NCBI GenBank assembly: GCA_027310565.1
Contig: DAIDAP010000001.1
Coordinates: 62,001-126,000 of the forward strand
Direction: 5' to 3'
Origin: Chloroflexota bacterium
GTDB taxonomy: Bacteria > Chloroflexota > Limnocylindria > P2-11E
Length of the DNA stretch: 64,000 bases
The position numbers were made by a program, and so were the translations under genes. Shown here one piece after another: positions 7,170 to 15,673 of the stretch; the stretch's first letter is position 1, and each line of letters starts with the position of its first letter. The notes under the pieces are model-generated. The model saw only the letters and a program-made list of their open reading frames with translations. It searched no databases and had not been told where the DNA came from.

Positions 7170-7666
7170 GCATCGACCGGGCGGCCCTCGACGCGTTCCA
7201 GGCGGTCCGCGCGCCGTGGCTCGACCTCCTCGGCTCGCTCATCGGGCTCTTCGGGCAGGCGGAGGTGACCGCCGGCCTCGCGCTCGGGATGGCGGTCGCG
7301 CGCTACCGGCGCACGCGGTCGCTGCGCCACGCGTCGATCCCGCTCTTCATCGCGGTCACGGTGGTCGTCGAGACGCTGCTGAAGCTCTGGGTGCCGCAGG
7401 TGCCGCCGCCCGACGAGCGCGCGCGGACGGTCGCGCTGCTCCCGTTCGCGCAGGTGCACTTCGCGTACTCGTTCCCCAGCGGGCACGTCGCGCGCGCCGC
7501 GTTCCTGCTGGCGATCGCGCGCGGCCTCCCCGCCCTCGTCGTGGCGGCCGGGGTGCTCCTCATGATCGTGTCGCGCGTCTACCTGGCCGAGCACTGGCTG
7601 TCCGACGCGCTTGGCGGCGCGGCGCTCGGCTTCGCGGTCGCGTACCTCGCGCGCCGGCTGAGCTAA
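7166..7666 (+). CDS. PAP2-family phosphatase
   Basis: About 166 aa. Phosphatase motifs: KLWVPQVPPPDERAR (variant of KxxxxxxRP), YSFPSGHVARAAF (PSGH) and SRVYLAEHWLSDALGG (SRxxxxxHxxxD). Several membrane helices surround them. Lying between the ABC permease and ATPase, it could dephosphorylate undecaprenyl pyrophosphate or another lipid carrier. No ATG, GTG or TTG exists at the right place: the frame begins with ATA 7166 overlapping the permease stop (ATAG) and an ATC at 7172 stands where MDRA would be expected. GTG 7067 would add 33 unrelated residues from inside the permease gene. The start is therefore tentative. Confidence 0.75.
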   Translation: MGIDRAALDAFQAVRAPWLDLLGSLIGLFGQAEVTAGLALGMAVARYRRTRSLRHASIPLFIAVTVVVETLLKLWVPQVPPPDERARTVALLPFAQVHFAYSFPSGHVARAAFLLAIARGLPALVVAAGVLLMIVSRVYLAEHWLSDALGGAALGFAVAYLARRLS

Positions 7667-7670
7667 TCCA

Positions 7671-7676
7671 TACACT
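7671..7676 (+). promoter_or_regulatory. -10 element TACACT before the ABC ATPase gene
   Basis: TACACT is 6 nt before GTG 7683 and suggests an internal, leaderless promoter within the export operon. Confidence 0.5.
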
Positions 7677-7682
7677 CGGCGG

Positions 7683-8858
7683 GTGCTTGCCATCCGCGCC
7701 GAGCACGTCTCCAAGACGTACCGGATCCGCCGCGAGCGCACGCGCACGCTGAAGGAGTGGGCGCTGCGGCAGTACGCCCCCGCGAAGGAGGTGCGCGCGC
7801 TGCGCGACGTGTCGTTCGGCGTCGAGCCCGGCGAGACGTACGGGATCGTCGGCGCGAACGGCTCGGGGAAGTCGACGCTGCTCAAGCTCATCGCCGGCAC
7901 CTCCAGGCCGACCGCCGGGACGATCGAGACCAAGGGCCGCATCTCCGCGCTCCTCGAGCTCGGGGCCGGGTTCCACCCCGACTTCACCGGGCGCGAGAAC
8001 GTCTACCTCAACGCGTCGATCCTCGGCTTCTCGCGGAAGGAGACCGAGCGCGTGCTGCCGGACATCATCGGCTTCGCCGAGCTGGGCGACTTCCTCGACG
8101 CGGCGGTGAAGACCTACTCCTCCGGCATGTACACGCGCCTCGCGTTCGCCGTGGCCGCGTTCGTCGACCCCGACGTGCTGCTCATCGACGAGATCCTCGC
8201 CGTCGGCGACGAGTACTTCCAGCGCAAGTGCTTCGCCAAGCTCAACGAGTTCCGCGCGCGCAGGAAGACGATCTGCTTCGTGTCGCACGACCTCGCCGCC
8301 GTCCAGCGCCTCTGCCGCCGCGGGCTGCTCCTGTCGAACGGCGAGGTGCGCGCCGAGGGCGACATCAAGCGCGTCGTCGAGGCCTACGCCGAGCTCGTCG
8401 AGGCGCAGGAGCAGCACCTCATCGCCGGAGCGGCGCCGCGCGGCGACCGCTGGGGGACGGGCGAGGTGCGCATCGAGGGCGTGTCGATCCACAGCGGCGG
8501 CGAGGCGACCTGGCTCGTGCCGAGCGGCGGCCCGTTCGAGGCGCGCCTGCGCTACGCGAGCGACGGCGCGCGCGACGCGATCTTCGGCCTCACCATCTAC
8601 CGGGACGACGGCATGGGCGTGTACGGAACGAACACCGAGGTCGACGGGCTCGTCGTGCGCACCGAGCGCGCCGGCGTCGTCACGTTCCGCAGCGAGCGCT
8701 TGCCGCTCCTGCCCGGCCAGTATGAGCTCGACGTGGCGGTCGTCTCGCCCGACCACCACACGTATGACTACCATTCGAAGCGCTACACCTTCCGCGTGAC
8801 GGGGCCCGCGGGCGAGCTGGGCACGTCTCGCATCGAACACCGCTGGGAGACGTCATGA
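7683..8858 (+). CDS. ABC transporter ATPase with C-terminal glycan-binding domain (Wzt type)
   Basis: 391 aa. Walker A GANGSGKST (about residues 60-68), the Wzt/TagH hallmark LELGAGFHPDFTGREN, signature YSSGMYTRLAFA, Walker B LLIDEILAVGD and H-loop FVSHD are all present. After about residue 245 follows a beta-rich domain of about 145 residues (RWGTGEVRIEGVSI ... PGQYELDVAVVSP), as in Wzt proteins that recognise the finished end of their own O-antigen. With the permease it forms an export system whose substrate is checked by this domain. Its last 4 nt (ATGA) start the methyltransferase. Confidence 0.9.
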   Translation: MLAIRAEHVSKTYRIRRERTRTLKEWALRQYAPAKEVRALRDVSFGVEPGETYGIVGANGSGKSTLLKLIAGTSRPTAGTIETKGRISALLELGAGFHPDFTGRENVYLNASILGFSRKETERVLPDIIGFAELGDFLDAAVKTYSSGMYTRLAFAVAAFVDPDVLLIDEILAVGDEYFQRKCFAKLNEFRARRKTICFVSHDLAAVQRLCRRGLLLSNGEVRAEGDIKRVVEAYAELVEAQEQHLIAGAAPRGDRWGTGEVRIEGVSIHSGGEATWLVPSGGPFEARLRYASDGARDAIFGLTIYRDDGMGVYGTNTEVDGLVVRTERAGVVTFRSERLPLLPGQYELDVAVVSPDHHTYDYHSKRYTFRVTGPAGELGTSRIEHRWETS

Positions 8859-9955
8859 CGCAGCCGACCACGCCCGAGGCCCTGAAGGCGTCCTACGAGC
8901 GCATCTGGTCCACGACGGACATGCGCGAGAGCGCCGACTACTACGCCCGCTGCCTCGACCTCGCCGCGCCGCGGCCCGGCGAGCGGCTCCTCGACGTCGC
9001 CTGCGGCGGCGGCTACCTGCTCATGGAGGCCGAGCGCCGCGGCCTGCGGACGAGCGGGATCGACATCGCCGAGAGCGCCATCCGGCGGGCGCGCGAGTTC
9101 GCGCCGAGCAGCGCGCTGCGGCAGGGCGACGCCGAGGCGCTGCCGTACGACGACGCGTCGTTCGAGATCGTGACCTGCCTCGGCTCGCTCGAGCACTTCC
9201 TGCGGCCGGCCGTCGCGCTCGAGGAGATGCGCCGCGTGCTCGCGCCCGGCGGCCGCGCGGTCGTCGTCGTGCCGAACCAGTGGTTCGCCTACGACGTCGC
9301 GCGCGGCTGGCTCGAGGGCGTCGGGCTCTCGCACGGGCAGGAGTCGGAGCGCTACTTCTCGATCGGCGAGGCGCGCGACCTGGTCGGTCGCTCCTTCTGG
9401 ATCCGGCACGTCGAGGGCTGGAACCCGCCGGTCCGCCTCGCGCAGGCCACGCGGCCGTTCACCGGCCGCCGGCGCGGCGCCGCGCTGCGCGTGTACGGCT
9501 GGCTGCGACCGCGGCTGCCGCTCGCCGCGGCGTACGTCTTCGTCTTCCTCGGCACGCACGGACCCGACGACGCGCCCAGCGAGGTGCGGCCGGGGCGCGA
9601 CGCGGTGATCCCCGGAGGCTGGCACGAGCGCGAGGGCGGCGACGCCCGCTGGACGGCCGGCCGCGCCGGGGTGTGGCTGCGCCTGGGCGCGCGCGTGCAC
9701 GCGCTCGTCCGCCACGGCGAGCCGGACGGCGCGCCGCTCGAGGTGACGCTCGCGGCCGAGCGCGACGACCTCGGCGGCGCGCGCGTCGCGAGCGGCGACT
9801 GGACCGAGGTCTCCTCCGACGTGCCGGCCGTGCTGCGGGGCACGGTGCGCCGCGTGTTCGTCGATGCCGGCCGCACCTGGTCGCCCGCCGCGCGCGGCGA
9901 CAGCACCGACGCGCGCGCGCTCGGCGTCTCGGTGCAGCGCATCTGGTGCACGTAA
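8855..9955 (+). CDS. SAM-dependent methyltransferase with C-terminal beta-rich domain
   Basis: 366 aa. SAM site LLDVACGGGYLL (about 46-57), GIDIAESAI, GDAEALPYDDASFEIVTCLGSLEH and RVLAPGGRAVVVVPN give a complete class I methyltransferase. From about residue 235 a second domain (GGWHEREGGDARWTAGRAGVWLRLGA ... VRRVFVDAGRTW) looks like a jelly-roll of the kind seen in glycan-active enzymes. Overlaps the ABC ATPase by ATGA and the next gene by 10 nt. Probably methylates a sugar of the exported polymer, perhaps as chain terminator. Acceptor not determinable from sequence. Confidence 0.82.
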   Translation: MTQPTTPEALKASYERIWSTTDMRESADYYARCLDLAAPRPGERLLDVACGGGYLLMEAERRGLRTSGIDIAESAIRRAREFAPSSALRQGDAEALPYDDASFEIVTCLGSLEHFLRPAVALEEMRRVLAPGGRAVVVVPNQWFAYDVARGWLEGVGLSHGQESERYFSIGEARDLVGRSFWIRHVEGWNPPVRLAQATRPFTGRRRGAALRVYGWLRPRLPLAAAYVFVFLGTHGPDDAPSEVRPGRDAVIPGGWHEREGGDARWTAGRAGVWLRLGARVHALVRHGEPDGAPLEVTLAAERDDLGGARVASGDWTEVSSDVPAVLRGTVRRVFVDAGRTWSPAARGDSTDARALGVSVQRIWCT

Positions 9956-11292
9956 GGGCCCCCAGCCAGGTCCTCGCGGACCTGCGCGAGCGCACGCCGT
10001 ACGTCGCCGTGTTCGCGCCGCGGCGCGCGCACCCGTTCGCCATCGCGCTCGAGCGGCTGCTGAAGGAGTACGGCTTCGCGGCGTACCTGCTCGAGATGGG
10101 CGCGAGCCCGGTGGACGTGTGGCGCGCGGCGCGCGCGACGCAGCCCGAGACCGGCGCGGTCTTCGTGGAGTACGCGCCCGGCGACTACCAGGTGCTCGCG
10201 CTGCTCCTCGGCGTGCTGCGCTGGCGCGCGCGCGGCGCGGCGGTCGTCATCTGCCGCCGCGGCGAGCGCTTCCGCTCGCCGCGCCAGCGGATCGCCTACG
10301 CCCTGACGCGCCTGCTCGCGCGCGCCGAGCTGCGCGTCGACGCGGACGATCCGATGCGCACCATCGCCGCGTGGCGCCCCTCGCTCATGCCGCCGCGCGC
10401 GCCGCTCGCGCGCGGCTGGGTCGTCCGCAGCGATCCGGCGCGCGTCGACGGCATCGTCGGCATCCTGCGCTGCCCATCCTGCGGCGGCCCGCTCCGGCCT
10501 TCGGGCGAGGGGCTCGCCTGCGAGCGCTGCGCGCGGACGCACCCGATCGTCGACGGCATCCCGGTCCTCCTCCGCGAGGGCGCGCGCGCGCAGGTCGAGG
10601 AGCACGAGCACGGCTACGAGGCCGGCGACGCGTACGAGCTCGGGAAGGAGGAGAACCGCGCCTGGCTCGAGATCGGCCTCGCCAAGCGCGACCTCGTCGG
10701 CCGGCTGCTGCGCGGCCACACCGCGCGCGCGAGCCTCGACGTCGGGTGCGGCGACTGGGGCTTCCACCACGACGTCGTGCGCGGGCTCGGCAGCGAGCTC
10801 GCCGTCGCCGGCGACATCTCGCTCAAGCTCGTGCGGCACGCGCGCATGGCCGCGGCGGCGCCGGGCCGCGTCCATCACCTGGTGTTCTCGGCCGAGGCGC
10901 TGCCCTTCCGCGACGGCGTCTTCGACCTCGCCTACTGCAGCGAGGTCCTCGAGCACGTCGGCGACCCGGAGCGCGCGCTCGCCGAGATCGCGCGCGTGGG
11001 GCGCGGCGGCCGGGTCATCCTCACCGCGCCGAACGAGGAGGTCACCGGGAAGCTGGAGGAGGGCCACGTCCAGACGTTCGGCTACGACAGCTTCCTCGCG
11101 CTGGTGCGCCGGCACGTCGACGTGCGCGACGTGCGCGGCGTGTACCTCTACGAGGAGGAGCCGCGGCGCGCGTACGAGGCGCGGTGGCGCGGGCTCCCGG
11201 TCGGGCCGCTGCGCCTGCGGCTCGCGCTGCTGCGCGGCGAACGGGAGCCGCGACGCAGCCTTTCGATCCTCGTAGACGGCATACTCCGCTAG
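9946..11292 (+). CDS. Methyltransferase with N-terminal helical domain and Trm112-like Zn ribbon
   Basis: 448 aa from GTG 9946 (10-nt overlap with the gene before). Residues about 1-165 form an unrecognised Arg/Ala-rich domain that includes ADDPMRTIAAWRPSLMPPRAPLARG. Then a zinc ribbon follows (CPSCGGPLRP ... LACERC, as in Trm112-like modules) with IVDGIPVLL, and a class I methyltransferase (SLDVGCGDWGFH, VAGDISLKLVRHA, ALPFRDGVFDLAYCSEVLEHV, VILTAPNEEV). The ribbon-methyltransferase pair is common in surface-glycan clusters. Confidence 0.8.
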   Translation: MHVRAPSQVLADLRERTPYVAVFAPRRAHPFAIALERLLKEYGFAAYLLEMGASPVDVWRAARATQPETGAVFVEYAPGDYQVLALLLGVLRWRARGAAVVICRRGERFRSPRQRIAYALTRLLARAELRVDADDPMRTIAAWRPSLMPPRAPLARGWVVRSDPARVDGIVGILRCPSCGGPLRPSGEGLACERCARTHPIVDGIPVLLREGARAQVEEHEHGYEAGDAYELGKEENRAWLEIGLAKRDLVGRLLRGHTARASLDVGCGDWGFHHDVVRGLGSELAVAGDISLKLVRHARMAAAAPGRVHHLVFSAEALPFRDGVFDLAYCSEVLEHVGDPERALAEIARVGRGGRVILTAPNEEVTGKLEEGHVQTFGYDSFLALVRRHVDVRDVRGVYLYEEEPRRAYEARWRGLPVGPLRLRLALLRGEREPRRSLSILVDGILR

Positions 11293-11295
11293 AGG

Positions 11296-12387
11296 GTGGC
11301 GACACAGCAGCGGGTCGACGTCGACGCCATCGTCGCCGAGGTCAGGGAGCGCGTCCGGCGGCGTCGCGCCTCGGGCGCGTTCGACGCGCAGGTCGAGGCG
11401 CTCCTGCGGACGCCGCTGCCGGGCGGGGCGCCGCCGCTCGCCGACCAGCTCGCCGATCCGATCGGAGCGCTCGAGGAGCTGCTCGGCACCGAGTACGTCT
11501 ACGACGCGCGCAGCCGGCGGGCGGTGCTCGGGCCGTTCATCACCGTCGCCCGCCGCGGGCTCATGTGGCTGCTGCGCTGGTGGATCGCCGGGATGCAGGA
11601 GCGCCAGGACCGCGCGAACCAGCTCGTCCTGCAGGCGCTCCGCGACCTCTCGGAGCGGCCGTCGCCGCGCTTCGGCGCGCGGCTCGCCGCGATGGAGCGC
11701 CAGTGGCGGCGCCACGTCGCCGACGAGACCGCGCGGCAGATGCGGCTGCGTCCGTTCGCCGAGCGCTTCTCCGGCGACCCGGCGGTGATCCGCGCGCAGG
11801 CCGAGCCGTTCGTGCCGCTCTTCCGCGGGCGGCGCCGCGTGCTCGACCTCGGCTCCGGCCGCGGCACCTTCCTCGCGCTCATGCGCGACGAGGGCATCGG
11901 CGCGTACGGCGTCGACCTCGACCGCGAGCTCGTCGACGAGTGCACGCGCGCCGGCTTCGAGGTCGTGTGCGCCGATGTCGAGGATCACCTGCGCTCGCTC
12001 CCCGAGCGCAGCATCGACGGCGTGTTCTCGGCGCACGTCGCGGAGCACCTCGAGCCGGGTACGCTCATCGAGGTGCTGCGCGAGTGCCGCCGCGTGCTGC
12101 GGCCGGGCTCGCCGCTGGTGATGGCGACGCCGAACCCGCGCACGCTCACCGTCGGCGCGCACACCTTCTGGCTCGATCCCTCGCACCGGAGGCCGATCCC
12201 GCCCGACCTCTTCCGCTTCTACCTCGAGAGCGAGGGCTTCGTCGACGTCGAGGTGCGCGGCTACGCGCGGAGCGAGGCGCAGCTCAGCGAGGACGTGCCC
12301 CACCCGGTCATGCAGGGCAACATGCGCCTGCTCAACGAGACCCTCTTCGGCGACCGCGACTACGCGGTCGTCGGCCGCGCGCCGTGA
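11296..12387 (+). CDS. SAM-dependent methyltransferase, O-antigen cluster type
   Basis: 363 aa, GTG start. The N-terminal part (VDVDAIVAEVRERVRRRRASG and a hydrophobic/helical stretch to about 135) is the helical leader typical of O-antigen-cluster methyltransferases. The catalytic domain follows (VLDLGSGRGTFLALM, AYGVDLDRELV, DGVFSAHVAEHLEPG, LVMATPNPRTL). The next gene starts inside its stop codon (GTGA). Together with the two preceding genes it gives three distinct methyltransferases next to an ABC exporter that has a glycan-binding domain. Confidence 0.85.
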   Translation: MATQQRVDVDAIVAEVRERVRRRRASGAFDAQVEALLRTPLPGGAPPLADQLADPIGALEELLGTEYVYDARSRRAVLGPFITVARRGLMWLLRWWIAGMQERQDRANQLVLQALRDLSERPSPRFGARLAAMERQWRRHVADETARQMRLRPFAERFSGDPAVIRAQAEPFVPLFRGRRRVLDLGSGRGTFLALMRDEGIGAYGVDLDRELVDECTRAGFEVVCADVEDHLRSLPERSIDGVFSAHVAEHLEPGTLIEVLRECRRVLRPGSPLVMATPNPRTLTVGAHTFWLDPSHRRPIPPDLFRFYLESEGFVDVEVRGYARSEAQLSEDVPHPVMQGNMRLLNETLFGDRDYAVVGRAP

Positions 12388-13445
12388 TCACCGTCCACCA
12401 GTTCCATCCGACGCTCGCGCCGGGCGACGCGATCAGCGGCCACGTCTTCGCGCTCGCCGAGGCGATCCGCTCCTGGGGCCACGGCTCGAGCGTGTATGCG
12501 GTCGAGACGAAGCCCGGGGTGAAGACCGACGTGCTGCCGTACCGGCGGATGTTCCGCTCGGTCAAGCCGGATGACCTGGTCGTGCTGCACTTCTCGATGG
12601 GCCACGAAGTCTTCGATCAGCTCGTGAAGCTCGAGGCACGGCGGGTGCTCGTGTACCACAACGTCACACCGCCGCGGTTCTTCCTGGGCATCAACCCGCA
12701 CGCCGCGGCCCACACGCAGCTCGGCCTGCGCCAGCTCGCGGCGCTCGCGCGGCACGTCGACCTCGCGATCGGCGTGTCGGAGTTCAACCGCCGCGAGCTC
12801 GCCGCGGCCGGGTACCGCCGCACCGTCCGCGTCCCGATCCTCATCGACTGGCCCGCGTACGACGTCGCGCCGGATCCCGAGACGCTGGCGGCGTGGCGGA
12901 GCCGCTCGACGATGCTGCTGTTCGTCGGCCGCATCGCGCCGCACAAGCGGCAGGACGATCTCCTGCGCCTGCTCGCGTATTACCGCCGGTGCATCGACCA
13001 CGACGCGGAGCTCGTGCTGGTGGGGAGCCACCGCGACCAGCCGCAGTACTTCGAGCGCCTCGGCGCGCTCGCGGACCAGCTCGGCGTCACGGACGCCGTG
13101 AGCTTCACCGGATCGGTGAGCCTCGCGGAGCTCGTGGCCTACTACGAGGCCGCGTCGTGCTTCGTCTGCCTCTCCGAGCACGAGGGCTTCGCGGTGCCGC
13201 TGCTCGAGGCGATGCGCTTCCGCCGGCCGATCGTCGCGCACGATGCCGGGGCGGTCGGAGAGACGCTCGACGGGGCCGGCATCCTCCTGGCTCGCAGGGA
13301 CCTCCCGGAGGCCGCGGAGGCCGCCGCGCTGCTCATCGAGCGCGAGGACCTGCGCGAGCGCTTCGCGGCGATCGGCCAGCAGCGGCTCGCCGACTTCGCC
13401 GCGGACCGGGTGGCCCTGCAGACCCGGGAGGCGCTGGGGCTGTGA
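12384..13445 (+). CDS. Glycosyltransferase, GT4 type
   Basis: 353 aa, GTG start overlapping the previous stop. GT-B fold: N-terminal ITVHQFHPTLAPGDAISGH, acceptor-side YHNVTPPRFFLG and VDLAIGVSEFNRREL, then donor-domain motifs LLFVGRIAPHKRQDDLL, FTGSVSLAELVAYYEAAS and the GT4 signature SEHEGFAVPLLEAM (E-x7-E). It is about 50% alike, by eye, to the first half of the next gene, so the two arose by duplication. Adds a sugar to the exported glycan; specificity unknown. Confidence 0.88.
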   Translation: MITVHQFHPTLAPGDAISGHVFALAEAIRSWGHGSSVYAVETKPGVKTDVLPYRRMFRSVKPDDLVVLHFSMGHEVFDQLVKLEARRVLVYHNVTPPRFFLGINPHAAAHTQLGLRQLAALARHVDLAIGVSEFNRRELAAAGYRRTVRVPILIDWPAYDVAPDPETLAAWRSRSTMLLFVGRIAPHKRQDDLLRLLAYYRRCIDHDAELVLVGSHRDQPQYFERLGALADQLGVTDAVSFTGSVSLAELVAYYEAASCFVCLSEHEGFAVPLLEAMRFRRPIVAHDAGAVGETLDGAGILLARRDLPEAAEAAALLIEREDLRERFAAIGQQRLADFAADRVALQTREALGL

Positions 13446-15673
13446 GCGGGGAGGATCGCCTGCGCGCGGTACACCAGTTCCACCCGACGATCACCTTCGG
13501 CGACGCGATCTCGAACGACTGCTTCGAGCTCCAGCGCCACTTCTGGTCGTCGGGCCTCTTCTCCGAGGTCTACGCGGCCGAGACCAAGCCGGAGCTGCGC
13601 GCGTTCACCAGGGACGCCGGCGAGCTCGGCGGCGGCGCGCGGCGGCGGGAGGCGCTGCTCATCCACCACAGCATGGGCGCGGCGTCGCTCGACGCGGCGG
13701 CGAGCGCGCCGTTCGAGCGGCGGGCCGCCGTGTACCACAACATCGCGCCGGCGCGGTTCTTCGAGGGCGTGAGCGAGCACAACCGCGACCACGCGGCGCT
13801 CGGGCGCGAGCAGCTCGCGACCCTCGCCGCGGCCTGCGAGCTCGGCATCGCCGACAGCGAGTTCAACCGCGAGGAGCTCGTGGCGGCGGGGTTCCGCAGG
13901 ACCGCGGTCGTCCCGATCCTCGTCGACTGGGCGGCGTACGACGTCGCGCCCGACCCGGCGGTGCTCGCGCGTCTCGCGGACGAGCGCACGGCCATCCTCG
14001 TCGTCGGGCAGATCATGCCGCACAAGGCCATCCACGACGTGCTGCCCGCGTTCGCGCGTTACCGCGAGCGCGACCCGGGTGCGCGCCTCCTCATCGTGGG
14101 CTCGAGCGCGATGGCCGGTCCGTACCTGGTGCGGCTCCGCGACGACGTCACGCGCCTGGGGATCGGCGACGCCGCGACGTTCACCGGGCGCGTGAGCATG
14201 AGCGCCCTCGCCGCGTACTACCGGTCCGCGTCGGTCGTGCTCACGCTCTCGGACCACGAGGGCTTCTGCGTCCCGCTGCTCGAGGCGATGCGCTACGAGC
14301 GGCCGATCGTCGCGCACCCGGCGGGCGCGATCCCCGAGACGCTCGGCGACGCCGGGATCCTCCTGCGGTCGAAGGAGCCCGGGAGCGTCGCCGACGCGCT
14401 CGAGCGGGCGGTCCGCGACGACCGGCTGCGCGAGAGCCTCGTCGCGCGCGGCACGGCGCGGCTCGCGGAGTTCTCGCGCGAGCGCGTGACCGAGCGGCTC
14501 CACGAGGCGTTCCGGCTCGCGGGGTGGGACGTGCCGCGCTCGCGGCCGCGGACGATCGCGATCGTCTCGAGCGCCGAGCGCTGCGGCATCCACCACTACT
14601 CGCTCGCCGTCGCCGACGGCCTGCGTGCCGACGGCCACGACGTGACCTTCGTCGGCGTCGACCGCGCCGACACGGCCGACCTCTTCCGCAATCTCGCGCG
14701 GCTGCCCGCGCGCACCGACGTCGTGATCGTCGAGCACGAGGCCGGCATCTTCCGCGAGGTGCCGTTCGTGCGCGCGCTCTACGACCTGCGCCGCCGCGGC
14801 TTCGCGACGATCCTCTCGCTCCACGAGCTCGAGCCGGACAAGCTGCACGCGTACCGCATGCTCACGCAGGCGCTGCACTACCGCATGAGCCGCTCGCTGC
14901 CGAAGGAGATCGTGCGCATCCCGGTCGTCGCGGCGAAGCTCGCCTGGCGCTTCACCAAGTACCGCGCGATCCTCGCGCTCACCGGCGGGCTCCCGCACCG
15001 GCTCGTCGTCCATTCCGAGCGCTCGCGCTTCTGGTCGGACCTGCTCACGAGCGACCGGGCGAAGGTGCAGCACGTCCCGCTCGTCACGACGCCGCTCGAG
15101 GACGTGGTGCTGCCGCGGGACGCACAGGAGAAGCGCGAGCTGCGGCGCCGGCTGCGGCTGCCGCCGGACGCCTTCATCTTCGTGTCGCCCGGCTTCTTCT
15201 TCCGGCGCAAGCGCTTCCTCGAGGTCATCGCCGCGGCGCCGGCGGGGAGCGTCGTCCTCCTCTCCGGCACGGCGGCGTCGTGGGAGCGGGACTACTTCGA
15301 CGAGGTCATGCGCTACGTCCGCGACCGGCGCCTCGAGCACGTCGTCGTGAACACCGACTACGAGCGGATGGGTGAGCACGTCGCCGCCGCGGACTGCGTG
15401 GTCCTCTACTACGAGGACGTCTTCCAGAGCGCGGTCGCGACGCAGGCGATCTGGGCGGGCCTCCCGTGCATCTTCTCGGACGTGCCGGGTTTCCAGATCT
15501 ACCGCGGCGCGGGGCTCTTCGTCAGCGACACGCAGGGGCTGCACGAGGCGATGGTCGAGGTCCAGCGCCCCGAGACGTACGCGCGCCTGGCCGAGCAGGT
15601 GCAGGTGCTGCGGCACCGCCTCGCGCCGGAGCGTCTGGCGCCGCGCTATCTCGCGGGCCTGCCGCCGCGATGA
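13442..15673 (+). CDS. Fusion of two glycosyltransferases (GT4 plus second GT-B)
   Basis: 743 aa from GTG 13442 (GTGA overlap). Residues about 1-355 repeat the previous enzyme (VHQFHPTITFGDAISND ... YHNIAPARFFEG ... DSEFNREELVAAG ... SDHEGFCVPLLEAMRYERP). After RSRPRTIAIVSSAERCGIHHYS a second GT-B enzyme begins (about 365-743), with IVEHEAGIFREV, SLHELEPDKLHAY, FVSPGFFFRRKRFLEV and NTDYERMGEHVAAADCVVLYYED. Two catalytic units in one chain suggest two successive sugar transfers. No frameshift is seen at the junction. Confidence 0.85.
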   Translation: MSGEDRLRAVHQFHPTITFGDAISNDCFELQRHFWSSGLFSEVYAAETKPELRAFTRDAGELGGGARRREALLIHHSMGAASLDAAASAPFERRAAVYHNIAPARFFEGVSEHNRDHAALGREQLATLAAACELGIADSEFNREELVAAGFRRTAVVPILVDWAAYDVAPDPAVLARLADERTAILVVGQIMPHKAIHDVLPAFARYRERDPGARLLIVGSSAMAGPYLVRLRDDVTRLGIGDAATFTGRVSMSALAAYYRSASVVLTLSDHEGFCVPLLEAMRYERPIVAHPAGAIPETLGDAGILLRSKEPGSVADALERAVRDDRLRESLVARGTARLAEFSRERVTERLHEAFRLAGWDVPRSRPRTIAIVSSAERCGIHHYSLAVADGLRADGHDVTFVGVDRADTADLFRNLARLPARTDVVIVEHEAGIFREVPFVRALYDLRRRGFATILSLHELEPDKLHAYRMLTQALHYRMSRSLPKEIVRIPVVAAKLAWRFTKYRAILALTGGLPHRLVVHSERSRFWSDLLTSDRAKVQHVPLVTTPLEDVVLPRDAQEKRELRRRLRLPPDAFIFVSPGFFFRRKRFLEVIAAAPAGSVVLLSGTAASWERDYFDEVMRYVRDRRLEHVVVNTDYERMGEHVAAADCVVLYYEDVFQSAVATQAIWAGLPCIFSDVPGFQIYRGAGLFVSDTQGLHEAMVEVQRPETYARLAEQVQVLRHRLAPERLAPRYLAGLPPR

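Noticed and set aside
11280-11295. CATACT as -10 of the methyltransferase at 11296
   Set aside because: Spacing to the GTG is 10 nt and the site overlaps the end of the previous gene; an operon-internal start is more likely.
9352-12303. Long minus-strand frame (983 codons) opposite the methyltransferase genes
   Set aside because: Antisense shadow of GC-rich plus-strand genes; product is Arg/Ala/Glu-rich without motifs. The same applies to 13142-15616, 17839-20178, 35316-38561 and 49581-53246.
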